The notes under the pieces: model-generated
What the model saw: the letters and a program-made list of their open reading frames with translations, nothing else
What the model was told of the DNA's origin: nothing
Database searches by the model: none
Translations under genes and position numbers: made by a program
Assembly: GCA_014385265.1 (NCBI GenBank)
Contig: JACRTJ010000006.1
Span: 1-64,000, forward strand
DNA: 64,000 nucleotides
Direction of reading: 5' to 3'
Source of the DNA: Enterocloster hominis (ex Liu et al. 2021)
Lineage (GTDB): Bacteria > Bacillota > Clostridia > Lachnospirales > Lachnospiraceae
In this document: piece by piece, positions 17,337 through 26,000 of the stretch
Layout of the letters: each line of letters starts with the position of its first letter
How positions within the stretch are numbered: position 1 is the first letter of the stretch

Positions 17337-18686
17337 CTATACTCTGGGCACTTTCGACTTTTTCTTTTTTCTGGCCGTGACCTGCATGTCCTCTTTTTTC
17401 AGGACCCGGCAGATATTTTCCTTGATCCGGTTGGAAAGAAAGGCATACTGGATCATCTCCTCCTCACTGAAGCCGGCATATTTTGCCATCTCATAGTCCT
17501 TTCGGGCCGTTCCCAGCTCTGCCAGCACCGGCTCCGCCGCCGCAAGCAGCACCACGTCCGCCTGCTCCCCGGTCTGGATGAACTCCTTCATGGACAGCTT
17601 CTGAAGAGCAAGGGCCAGGCGGGCCCGGGACATGCCGGTGATATCCGCCAGCTCCTTTAAGGTGTCCACCCGCGGCTTCTGGCTGAGGTAGACCAGGAGG
17701 CTGATCTCCGGCAGGGTCAGGCTGTACCGGATGGCCACCGGCTCCACATAATGGTCCAGCAGCTTCCGGTCCCGGTATGCGTCCAGCAGAGCCCCGTCGC
17801 CTCTCAGGGCGTCATGGTTCACGCTGCTCCTTTCATCCCCCAGGCGGACAGCCCCTGGAAAAATGGACAGGGGGACCGCTCCGTCGCCGGCAGCGGCCAG
17901 GAGAAACCGATACACATACAGACGGTTCTTTTCATAGTCCTCTTCCGTCAGCACCGATTTATAAAAATCGTGGTAATACTCAAAGACCATGCGCTTCATC
18001 TTGATGGTCTTTGTGAGGCTCAGTCCCTGGCTCACCAGGGACCCCTTGGTCTTCACATAATAATATACCGGCACCCGCAGGGCATACACAGTCTTTACAT
18101 GGCGCAGATACTCCAGATTGAACATGAAATCCTCGCACCAGCTTATGGTCTTATCCATGGAAAGCCCATGCTGCGCGATGATCTCCCGCTTAAACAGCTT
18201 ATTCCAGAGAACACCGTAATAAAAATCCGCCGGGTTCTCCATCATAAAGCCGGCAAATTCCTCCAGACTCAGAAGCCCGTCCTTTTCAATGTCCCCCTTA
18301 TGGGCCACCCGGTCCCCGATGACCCGGTAAAAATCCGCGATCACCATGTCCGCCCCGCTGTCCCTGGCTGCCCGTACCATAAGGCTGGTGGCGTCCGGTG
18401 TGATCCAGTCGTCGCTGTCCAGAAACTGGACGAATGTTCCCCGGGCCTCTGAAAGCCCCAGATTCCTGGTATCCGATACTCCCGTGTTCTCCTTGTGGAT
18501 CACCCGGACCCTCCGGTCCCCGTTCTCGTATTCCCGGCAGATCCCGGCCGAAGAATCCGTACTGCCGTCATCCACCAGAAGCAGCTCAAAATCCGTAAAT
18601 CCCTGGTTTAAAACGCTCTCGATGCACCGCCGGAGGGTCTCCTCCGCGTTATAGACCGGCACAATGATGCTTACGATGGGATCCAT
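17337..18686 (-). CDS. Family 2 glycosyltransferase fused to a MarR-like winged helix
   Basis: A 449-residue protein. Residues 1-~230 are a GT-A family 2 glycosyltransferase: VSIIVPVYNAEETLRRC, VDDGSTDSS and the metal-binding FLDSDDWI (DSDD at 90-93). Residues ~320-400 look like a MarR-type winged helix (LPEISLLVYLSQKPRVDTL, ELADITGMSRARLALALQKL). The tail is very basic (TARKKKKSKVPRV). Sugar transfer to a surface glycan is the family role, and the HTH part suggests nucleic-acid or protein binding. It is isolated between the PHP operon and dppA rather than in the glycan cluster. The fusion reads through without any break. Confidence 0.8.
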   Translation of the reverse strand: MDPIVSIIVPVYNAEETLRRCIESVLNQGFTDFELLLVDDGSTDSSAGICREYENGDRRVRVIHKENTGVSDTRNLGLSEARGTFVQFLDSDDWITPDATSLMVRAARDSGADMVIADFYRVIGDRVAHKGDIEKDGLLSLEEFAGFMMENPADFYYGVLWNKLFKREIIAQHGLSMDKTISWCEDFMFNLEYLRHVKTVYALRVPVYYYVKTKGSLVSQGLSLTKTIKMKRMVFEYYHDFYKSVLTEEDYEKNRLYVYRFLLAAAGDGAVPLSIFPGAVRLGDERSSVNHDALRGDGALLDAYRDRKLLDHYVEPVAIRYSLTLPEISLLVYLSQKPRVDTLKELADITGMSRARLALALQKLSMKEFIQTGEQADVVLLAAAEPVLAELGTARKDYEMAKYAGFSEEEMIQYAFLSNRIKENICRVLKKEDMQVTARKKKKSKVPRV

Positions 18687-18704
18687 AGCCTCCCGTCTCC
18701 TTTT

Positions 18705-19502
18705 CTAATAAACTACAAAATTATGGGCCGTCACCACATCCATCCAGTTTTCTGTCTCCAGACGGTTGGTAAAGGGATCCACTGCCTTCATCCCCGGGAA
18801 GAACGACATCTGATATGCCTTTTTCCAGTCCTTATAGGTCACCTCGTATACGAATTTTTCCGGAAGCTCCACATGGCACCGGCCGATCTTTCCCAGTGCC
18901 TCCTTCGTCTGCTCCCTGAGGGCTTCCATGACCGTTTCCGGCGGGCAGCAGAAGGTTGCGTTCCCGACTCCGCGCTTGGTCTGTACTGCGGCGATCTCCG
19001 GCACCAGCTCCTTTGCCGCGGCGCAGATCGCCTCGTCCCCGGAGATAAAGGCCACAGGAACTCCCAGGGAAGCCGCCGTGAAGCTGTTGAGCATAAACTC
19101 GCTCATGCGCTTTCCGTTGAGGGTGATATACAGGCTGTTGCCAGTGGAGGTATGGCTGACGGCAAACTCCGGACAGCCGGCCGCCGCATGATAGCCAACA
19201 TAAAGGACGGCGTCAAAGGTGGGATCCAGGCCGAACATCATATTGTAGGGATGTCCGCTCTTCCCGCGGATCAGCGTCACATAGGACGGCATCTGAAGAG
19301 GATCGATGTTGGAGGCGTCTCCATGGCCGTCCTTTACGACGATCTCATCGGCTCCGGCCTCATGGGCCGCCTCGCAGACCGCCAGAACCTCTTTTGTCAT
19401 CTGTTTTGCAAAGGGGGCGTACACCGCCTCATTCTTATGGGTCTCGATGTTTGAGAACACTCCACAGCAGCCCTCGATATCCGCACTGATAAATACTTTC
19501 AT
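18705..19502 (-). CDS. dppA: M55 family D-aminopeptidase (DppA-like)
   Basis: A 265-residue zinc peptidase of family M55, which in DppA removes N-terminal D-alanine from peptides. Likely metal ligands are D8 and E10 (SADIEGCCGV), H60 (KDGHGD), H105 (GYHAAAG) and E135 (KRMSEFMLNS). The start is placed at MKVFISADIEG because GGGAGG (19510-19515) lies 7 bases upstream. An in-frame ATG five codons earlier overlaps that site and is unlikely. It may recycle cell-wall D-amino-acid peptides. Confidence 0.92.
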   Translation of the reverse strand: MKVFISADIEGCCGVFSNIETHKNEAVYAPFAKQMTKEVLAVCEAAHEAGADEIVVKDGHGDASNIDPLQMPSYVTLIRGKSGHPYNMMFGLDPTFDAVLYVGYHAAAGCPEFAVSHTSTGNSLYITLNGKRMSEFMLNSFTAASLGVPVAFISGDEAICAAAKELVPEIAAVQTKRGVGNATFCCPPETVMEALREQTKEALGKIGRCHVELPEKFVYEVTYKDWKKAYQMSFFPGMKAVDPFTNRLETENWMDVVTAHNFVVY

Positions 19503-19614
19503 AAAATAACCTCCCATTTCATAGGCTCGTTTTGTTTTCCGTTATCATATCACAGATCCCGCACCGGGTCAATTTCTGGATCCGGTCCCGGCCGGGACAG
19601 CTTTTCCTATCAAA

Positions 19615-19644
19615 TAAAAAAAGCCCTTGAAAAGTCAAAGGCTT
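19615..19644 (-). terminator. Terminator of the tRNA operon
   Basis: A 10-bp stem, AAGCCTTTGA with TCAAGGGCTT on the minus strand, has a 4-base loop and is followed by TTTTTTT. It lies just after tRNA-Thr. Confidence 0.9.
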
Positions 19645-19650
19645 TAAACA

Positions 19651-19722
<72 letters not shown>

Positions 19723-19763
19723 ACCTAGTAAAAATGCTGCTGCAGCAGCTCTGCAGCAGCAAG

Positions 19764-19835
19764 TGACCTGACCGGGAATCGAACCCGGGTTTACGCCGTG
19801 AGAGGGCGTCGTCTTGACCGCTTGACCATCAGGCC
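19764..19835 (-). tRNA. tRNA-Glu (anticodon CTC)
   Basis: A 72-base cloverleaf with acceptor GGCCTGA/TCAGGTC, anticodon stem ACGCC/GGCGT with loop CTCTCAC (anticodon CTC), and T arm CCCGG-TTCGATT-CCGGG-type. CCA is not encoded. A CAG-rich hairpin (19735-19761) separates it from tRNA-Thr. Confidence 0.95.
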
Positions 19836-19841
19836 TTGGAG

Positions 19842-19915
19842 TCGAGGCGACAAGATTCGAACTTGCGACCTCTGCGTCCCGAACGCAGCGCTCTACCAAA
19901 CTGAGCCACGCCTCG
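19842..19915 (-). tRNA. tRNA-Pro (anticodon CGG)
   Basis: A 74-base cloverleaf beginning with C1, as tRNA-Pro does. Acceptor CGAGGCG/CGCCTCG, D arm GCTCAGTTTGGTAGAGC, anticodon stem CTGCG/CGCAG with loop TTCGGGA. CCA is not encoded. It is the first gene after the operon promoter. Confidence 0.95.
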
Positions 19916-19927
19916 ATCACAGACGTA

Positions 19928-19956
19928 AGTATAATATAAAACTCAAAAAATGTCAA
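19928..19956 (-). promoter_or_regulatory. Promoter of the tRNA Pro-Glu-Thr operon
   Basis: On the minus strand: TTGACA (complement of 19951-19956), a 17-base spacer and TATACT (complement of 19928-19933), with the tRNA 5' end 12 bases on. A near-consensus, strong promoter. Confidence 0.9.
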
Positions 19957-19991
19957 CCATATTTTTCATTTTTTTTCAAACAATTGTAACA

Positions 19992-20059
19992 GTTCCGCCA
20001 TGCATCTTCCAGATGCCTGCATGATACAAAAACGCAGGCGGATCTTTGCATGGCGGAAC
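19992..20059. repeat. Long imperfect hairpin downstream of csoR
   Basis: Outer arms GTTCCGCCATGCA (19992-20004) and TGCATGGCGGAAC (20047-20059) are a perfect 13-bp inverted repeat. Inside, AGAT-GCCTGC pairs with GCAGGC-GG-ATCT. It follows the csoR stop, but neither strand has the T-run of a simple terminator. Confidence 0.7.
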
Positions 20060-20078
20060 CATTACTGGCAATTCTTTT

Positions 20079-20396
20079 TTACAGCATTTTCCGGATGGTC
20101 TCGCACAGCTCGTCCACGGCCTTATCCGCATCCCCGTTTTTGATCTCCTCCACCACGCAGGATTTGACATGGCTGGACAGCAGGGTCCTGCTGAACCCGT
20201 TTAACGCCGACTGGATCGCAGATACCTGGACCAGGATATCGGTGCAGTACCGCTCATCCTGGACCATGGCCTTCACTCCCCGTACCTGTCCCTCGATCCG
20301 GTTCAGCCGGCTGATGAGGTCTTTTTCCTCCTTTGCTGATCTGTGCTTGTGTCTGATCTCACATTCTTCCATTCCTGTGCTCTTATTCTCGTCCAC
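20079..20396 (-). CDS. csoR: Copper-sensing repressor CsoR
   Basis: A 105-residue CsoR/RcnR-family regulator. The Cu(I) ligand set C51-H76-C80 is intact (RYCTDILVQ, SSHVKSC), which indicates copper rather than nickel or formaldehyde sensing. The dimer core is IEGQVRGVKAMV. It is encoded 23 bases downstream of copA in the same operon. It probably represses the copA promoter through the TACCC-N5-GGGTA site at 22986-23000, giving feedback control. Confidence 0.93.
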   Translation of the reverse strand: MDENKSTGMEECEIRHKHRSAKEEKDLISRLNRIEGQVRGVKAMVQDERYCTDILVQVSAIQSALNGFSRTLLSSHVKSCVVEEIKNGDADKAVDELCETIRKML

Positions 20397-20419
20397 GATC
20401 TCTCTCCTTGTCTCAAAAA

Positions 20420-20623
20420 CTAGTCAATCACCTTGTAATCCTGATCCTCTACTGCTTTTTTAAGAACGTCATACGCCACGTCCTCCTTTAAGGTCACCAC
20501 AGCGGTGCCCGCCTCATGGCTCACAGCGGCGCTTTCCACTCCGGGAACTGCCTCCAGGGCCTTTTTCACCCGGGCCTCGCAGTGGCCGCACATCATACCC
20601 TCGATCTTTAAAGTCTTTTCCAT
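20420..20623 (-). CDS. Possible nested copZ (copper chaperone) start inside copA
   Basis: An in-frame ATG at 20621-20623 is preceded by AAAAAGGAGAAGAAGATC, a good ribosome site with nine bases between GGAG and ATG. Initiation there would make a free 67-residue CopZ-like protein beginning MEKTLKIEGMMCGHC, identical to the C-terminal domain of CopA. The sequence looks like a former separate copZ whose upstream copA stop codon was lost. Whether the internal start is used is not shown. Confidence 0.45.
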   Translation of the reverse strand: MEKTLKIEGMMCGHCEARVKKALEAVPGVESAAVSHEAGTAVVTLKEDVAYDVLKKAVEDQDYKVID

Positions 20624-22957
20624 GATCTTCTTCTCCTTTTTCTTTTTTTCAGCTTTTATCTTCCTGTCTCTGTCTGCCCGGTGCAGATCAAAGAAGTTCA
20701 GCCTCAGTGCATTGGATACGACGCAGAAGCTGGATAAGCTCATGGCCGCAGCGCCGAACATGGGATTCAGCTTCCACCCCAGGACCGGGATAAAAAGCCC
20801 CATGGCCAGGGGGATGCCCACCACATTATAAAAGAACGCCCAGAACAGGTTTTCATGGATGTTCCTCAAGGCCGCCCGGCTTAAGCGGATGGCCGCCGGA
20901 ACGTCCGACAGGCGGCTCTTCATCAGTACCACATCCGCCGCGTCGATGGCAATGTCGGTGCCCGCTCCGATGGCGATGCCCGTATCCGCCCGTGTAAGGG
21001 CCGGAGCGTCGTTGATCCCGTCGCCGACCATGGCCACCCGGCCCTGCTCCTTTAAGGCCCGCACAGCGCTTTCCTTGCCGTCTGGAAGGACGCCCGCAAT
21101 GACCTCGTCCACTCCGGCTTCCCGGCCTACGGCCCTTGCGGTCCGTTCATTGTCCCCGGTCAGCATCACCACGCGGATCCCCATGTTCTGCAGTTCCTTC
21201 ACAGCCCTGGGACTGTCCTCTTTTATGACGTCCGCCACGGCTATGATCCCCAGGAAACGCTCTCCTGAACCGAAGAAGAGCGGGGTCTTTCCATTCTCTG
21301 CCAGGGCCAGGGCCTGGTCTCTGGCTGCCTCCGGTACAGAGACCTTCGTCTCCATGAACCGGAGATTTCCGCCGTACACCGGCGTTCCTTCTGCCAGGGC
21401 CGTAAGGCCGTTTCCCGGAAGGGCTTTGAACTCTGTCACCGTTCCCGGCGCAAGCCCCTCTTCCTCAGCCTTCAGAAGCACGGCCTTTGCCAGAGGATGC
21501 TCGCTTTTTTTCTCCAGGGCGCAGGCCATGGAAAGGAGCTCCCCTTCCTGGACCCCCTCCCCGGGGATCAGATCCGTGACCCGGGGCTCCCCGCTGGTGA
21601 TAGTGCCGGTCTTATCCAGGACCACGATCTCTGTCTTCCCGGTCTCCTCCAGGGACACAGCCGTTTTAAACAGGAGCCCGTTTTTCGCACCCAGTCCGTT
21701 GCCCACCATGATAGCCACCGGCGTGGCCAGCCCCAGGGCGCAGGGGCAGCTGATCACCAGCACCGAGATCCCCCGGGCCAGGGCAAATCCATAGGTCTCC
21801 CCGGCCGCCAGCCAGCCAATGACCGTAAGGACCGCAATGGCAATGACCGCCGGGACAAAGACGCCCGACACCCGGTCCGCGACCTTGGCAATGGGAGCCT
21901 TGGTGGCCGCCGCGTCGCTGACCATTTTTATGATCTGGAAAAGGGTGGTGTCCTCTCCTACCCGGGACGCCTCACAGCGGATAAAGCCCGACTGGTTCAC
22001 CGTGGCCGCAGATACCATATCTCCAGGGCCTTTATCCGCCGGGATGCTCTCTCCGGTCAGGGCCGCTTCATTGACCGCACTCTCTCCCTCTAAGACCACG
22101 CCGTCCACGGGAATGTTTTCTCCAGGCCGCACCACAAAGATATCGCCCTTTTTCACCTGGGCAATGGGAACCTCTGTTTCCACGCCGTCCCGTTCCACCA
22201 CAGCCGTTTTGGGGGCTAGCTTCATGAGGCCCTTTAAGGCATCAGTGGTCCTTCCTTTGGACCGGGCCTCCAGCATCTTTCCCACCGTGATGAGAGTTAA
22301 GATCATGGCCGCCGACTCAAAGTAGAACTCGTGCATATACGTCATGACCCCGGCCATATCGCCGTTTAACTGGGCCTCCGTCATTTCAAACAGGGCATAT
22401 ACGCTCCATCCGAAGGAAGCGGCGGACCCCAGGGCCACCAGGGTGTCCATATTGGGAGCCCGGTGCAGGAGCCCCTTAAAGCCGCTGATAAAAAATTTCT
22501 GGTTGATCACCATGACCGCCGCTGACAGCAGAAGCTGCAGAAGGCCCACGGCCACATGATTGTCCGCAAAAAACTCCGGGACCGGCCAGCCCCACATCAT
22601 ATGTCCCATGGAAAAATACATGAGGACGGCCAGGAATCCCAGGGAGGAGAACAGCCGTTTTTTTAATACCGGAGTCTCGTGATCCGCCAGGGCGTCCTCG
22701 TCAAAGGCCGCGCCCCCGGCGGCAGGACCGCTCCCGGCTCCGTCCTCTCCGCTGCGGCTTCCCTTTACCGAGGCCCCATAACCCGCCTCCTTCACGGCGG
22801 CGATGATATCGGCAGCGTCTGCGCTTCCCTCTACGCCCATGGAGTTGGTCAGAAGACTCACAGAGCAGGACTCCACTCCCGGAACCTTCGACACCGCTTT
22901 TTCCACTCTGGCGCTGCAGGCCGCGCAGCTCATGCCGGTCACTGTATATTGCTCCAT
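20420..22957 (-). CDS. copA: Copper-exporting P1B-type ATPase with C-terminal CopZ-like domain
   Basis: An 845-residue Cu(I) exporter. An N-terminal heavy-metal-associated domain has CxxC at 11-14 (GMSCAAC). The transport core has the CPC motif in SCPCALGLATPVA, phosphorylation site DKTGT, HP motif SEHPLAKAV and GDGINDAPAL. A Lys-rich linker (KIKAEKKKKEKK) then leads to a second HMA domain from residue 779 with GMMCGHC (C790, C793). A C-terminal HMA domain is unusual; most CopAs carry them only at the N-terminus. The start is MEQYTVTG with CGGAGGGA upstream; upstream in-frame codons fall in the promoter region. Confidence 0.94.
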   Translation of the reverse strand: MEQYTVTGMSCAACSARVEKAVSKVPGVESCSVSLLTNSMGVEGSADAADIIAAVKEAGYGASVKGSRSGEDGAGSGPAAGGAAFDEDALADHETPVLKKRLFSSLGFLAVLMYFSMGHMMWGWPVPEFFADNHVAVGLLQLLLSAAVMVINQKFFISGFKGLLHRAPNMDTLVALGSAASFGWSVYALFEMTEAQLNGDMAGVMTYMHEFYFESAAMILTLITVGKMLEARSKGRTTDALKGLMKLAPKTAVVERDGVETEVPIAQVKKGDIFVVRPGENIPVDGVVLEGESAVNEAALTGESIPADKGPGDMVSAATVNQSGFIRCEASRVGEDTTLFQIIKMVSDAAATKAPIAKVADRVSGVFVPAVIAIAVLTVIGWLAAGETYGFALARGISVLVISCPCALGLATPVAIMVGNGLGAKNGLLFKTAVSLEETGKTEIVVLDKTGTITSGEPRVTDLIPGEGVQEGELLSMACALEKKSEHPLAKAVLLKAEEEGLAPGTVTEFKALPGNGLTALAEGTPVYGGNLRFMETKVSVPEAARDQALALAENGKTPLFFGSGERFLGIIAVADVIKEDSPRAVKELQNMGIRVVMLTGDNERTARAVGREAGVDEVIAGVLPDGKESAVRALKEQGRVAMVGDGINDAPALTRADTGIAIGAGTDIAIDAADVVLMKSRLSDVPAAIRLSRAALRNIHENLFWAFFYNVVGIPLAMGLFIPVLGWKLNPMFGAAAMSLSSFCVVSNALRLNFFDLHRADRDRKIKAEKKKKEKKIMEKTLKIEGMMCGHCEARVKKALEAVPGVESAAVSHEAGTAVVTLKEDVAYDVLKKAVEDQDYKVID

Positions 22958-22984
22958 TGATTCCCTCCGTAACAGATTTTTTCT

Positions 22985-23036
22985 ATACCCGTACTGGGTA
23001 CATCTATAAAATATCACTTTTGGATATTTCTGTCAA
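22985..23036 (-). promoter_or_regulatory. copA promoter with CsoR operator
   Basis: On the minus strand: TTGACA (complement of 23031-23036), a 17-base spacer and TATTTT (complement of 23008-23013). Directly downstream is the palindrome GTACCC-AGTAC-GGGTAT (22985-23001), matching the known CsoR site form TACCC-N-GGGTA. The operator covers the predicted transcript start. Confidence 0.8.
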
Positions 23037-23083
23037 GGAGGGACCGCAATTTTTTCTCACAGCTCCCGGCGGACGGACAGCCG

Positions 23084-26000
23084 TTAGAAATCGAACAGGG
23101 AAAGCTGGTTGGTCTCCGGAAGGTCCTTAAGGATCCCCAGTTCTCCCATCAGGTCGCAGATGGTCTTGCTGACCCTGGTCCGGTTCCTGAAATCCTCCTT
23201 GGAGAGGAAGGGACCGTCCTTGGCCGCCTCCTCGATGGAGTCCGCCGCCTTCTCGCCCAGGCCGTCGATGCTGTTGATGGAGGGCATCAGCTTATTTCCC
23301 ATGACCTGGAAATGCCTGGCCCTGGCCTTATAGATATCCATGGGAAGGAAATCAAAGCCCCTGGCGTACATCTCCTGGACGATCCGCATATCCCTTAAGG
23401 TATCCTGCTCTTTTTTGGAAAGGGAGTCGGACCGCCTCTTATAATCTGCCAGATGGCTTTCCAGCTTTTCCCGTCCCAGACACATGATCTCATAGGAAAA
23501 CGCGCTGGCGCGGATGCTGAAGAAGGAAGCATAATAGGCCAGCGGATAGAATACCTTGCAGTAGGCGATCCGCCAGGCCATCATCACGTAAGCCGCCGCA
23601 TGGGCCTTGGGGAACATGTACTTGATCTTTTTACAGGACCATATGTACCAGTCGGGCACCCCGTGGGCTGACATCTCCTCCTCCCACTCGGGCTTTAAGC
23701 CCTTGCCCTTCCGGACCGATTCCATGATGGTAAAGGCCGTTCCTTCCTCCAGTCCCTGCTGGATCAGATAGACCATGATATCGTCACGGGTGCAGATGGC
23801 CGTCTGGATCGTTGCCTTGCCCTCCTGGATCAGGGTCTGGGCGTTGCCCAGCCACACGTCCGTTCCGTGGGCCAGTCCGGCGATCCGCACCAGGTCAGAA
23901 AAATATTTGGGCTTTGTATCCAGGAGCATCTGCATGGCAAAGTCCGTTCCGAATTCAGGGACCCCCAGGGCTCCCAGCTTACAGCCGCCGATGTCCTCGG
24001 GCGTGATGCCCAGGGCCGAGGTATCCTGGAACAGGCTCATGACCTCCCTGCAGTCCAGAGGGATATCCTTTACAGGATCCAGGCCGATCAGGTCCTGGAG
24101 CATACGGATCATGGTGGGATCATCATGGCCCAGGATATCCAGCTTTAACAGGTTGTGGTCAATGGAGTGATAGTCAAAGTGGGTGGTGATGGTCTTGGTG
24201 GCCATATCGTTGGCCGGGTGCTGCACTGGAGTGAAGGAATAGATCATCTCTCCCAGGGGAAGGACCACGATGCCGCCGGGGTGCTGGCCAGTGGTGCGCC
24301 TTACGCCCACGCAGCCCTGTACGATCCGGTTGATCTCGCAGTTTCTCTTCCTCTCCCCATGCTCCTCAAAATAGTTCTTCACATAGCCGAAGGCCGTCTT
24401 GTCCGCCAGGGTGCCGATGGTCCCTGCCCGGAAGGTCTGGCCCTTTCCAAAGATCACCTCCGTGTAATCGTGGGCGCGGCTCTGGTATTCTCCGGAGAAG
24501 TTTAAGTCGATATCCGGCTCCTTATCTCCCTTGAACCCCAGGAAGGTCTCAAAGGGAATGTCAAAGCCGTCCTTGGTCAGAGGATGGCCGCAGACCGGGC
24601 ACAGCTTGTCCGGCATATCGCAGCCGGCCATACCGGAATATTTCTTCACTTCCTCTGAGTCGAAGTCGTAGTAATGGCAGTTGGTGCAGTAATAATGGGG
24701 ACTTAAGGGGTTTACCTCCGTGATCCCCGACATGGTGGCCACAAAGGACGAACCCACGGAGCCCCGGGAGCCCACCAGATATCCATCCTCGTTGGACTTC
24801 CACACCAGTTTCTGGGCAATGATATACATGACGGCAAATCCATTGGAGATAATGGAGGTCAGCTCCCGTTCCAGCCGGTCCGTCACGATCTTCGGAAGGT
24901 TTTCCCCGTACATTTCATGGGCGCGGTTGTAGCAGATGTTCCTCAGGGTCTCGTCGGAATTTTCAATGACAGGCGGACACTTATCCGGCCGCACCGGGGC
25001 GATGGGCTCGCACATATCGGCGATCTTCCTGGTATTGGCGACCACCACCTCATAGGCCAGATCGCTGCCCAGGTAATCGAACTCTGCGAGCATTTCCTCC
25101 GTGGTACGCAGATATAAGGGGGCCTGCTCGTCGCTATCCTTAAAGCCCATGCCGGCCATGAGGATCCTCCGGTAGATCTCGTCCTCCGGATCCAGGAAAT
25201 GGACGTCGCAGGTGGCGCACACAGGCTTTCCGCACTGCTCCCCCAGGCGCACGATCTTCCGGTTGATCTCCTTCAGATCCTCCACGGTCTTTACGGTGCT
25301 CTTTTCATCCCGCAGCATGAACATGTCGTTGCCCAGGGGCTGGATCTCCAGATAGTCATAAAACCGTACCAGCCGCTGGAGCTCCGCGTCAGTGCCTCCC
25401 CGCAGGATGGCCTGGTAAAGCTCCCCGGCTTCGCAGGCCGAGCCGATGATCAGTCCCTCCCGGTACTGGTTTAAAAGGCTCTTGGGGATCCTGGGCCGTC
25501 TGGAAAAGAACCGCACATGGGACCAGGACACCAGCCGGTACAGGTTCACCCGGCCCAGGTCGTTTTTTGCCAGGATGATCACATGGTAGGTGGGCATTTT
25601 CATGATAGCCGAATCCTCCGCCTGGTTAAAGACGTTCAGATCGTCCAGGGTCTCCATACCATGCTGTTTTTTTAACATTTCCACGAATTTCAGGAAAATT
25701 CCTGCCGTGGCCTCCGCATCGTCCACGGCCCGGTGGTGGTTCTCCAGGGATACATTTAACGCCTTGGCCACCGTATCCAGCTTATACCGGTTCAGATTGG
25801 GAAGGAGCACCCGGGCCAGGGCCACCGTATCCATGACCGTGGGATGGAATTCATATCCCAGAACGGAGGCATTGTGGCTGATGAAGCCCACGTCAAAGGA
25901 CGCGTTGTGGGCCACCAGCACCGCTCCCCGGGAAAACTCCAGAAACCGCCCCAGGACCGGGCCTATGGTCTCGGCTCCCATGACCATGGCATCGTTTATG

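Noticed and set aside
19735..19761. A CAG/CTG-rich hairpin as a separate RNA gene
   Set aside because: It lies between two tRNAs of one transcript and is best seen as a processing spacer.
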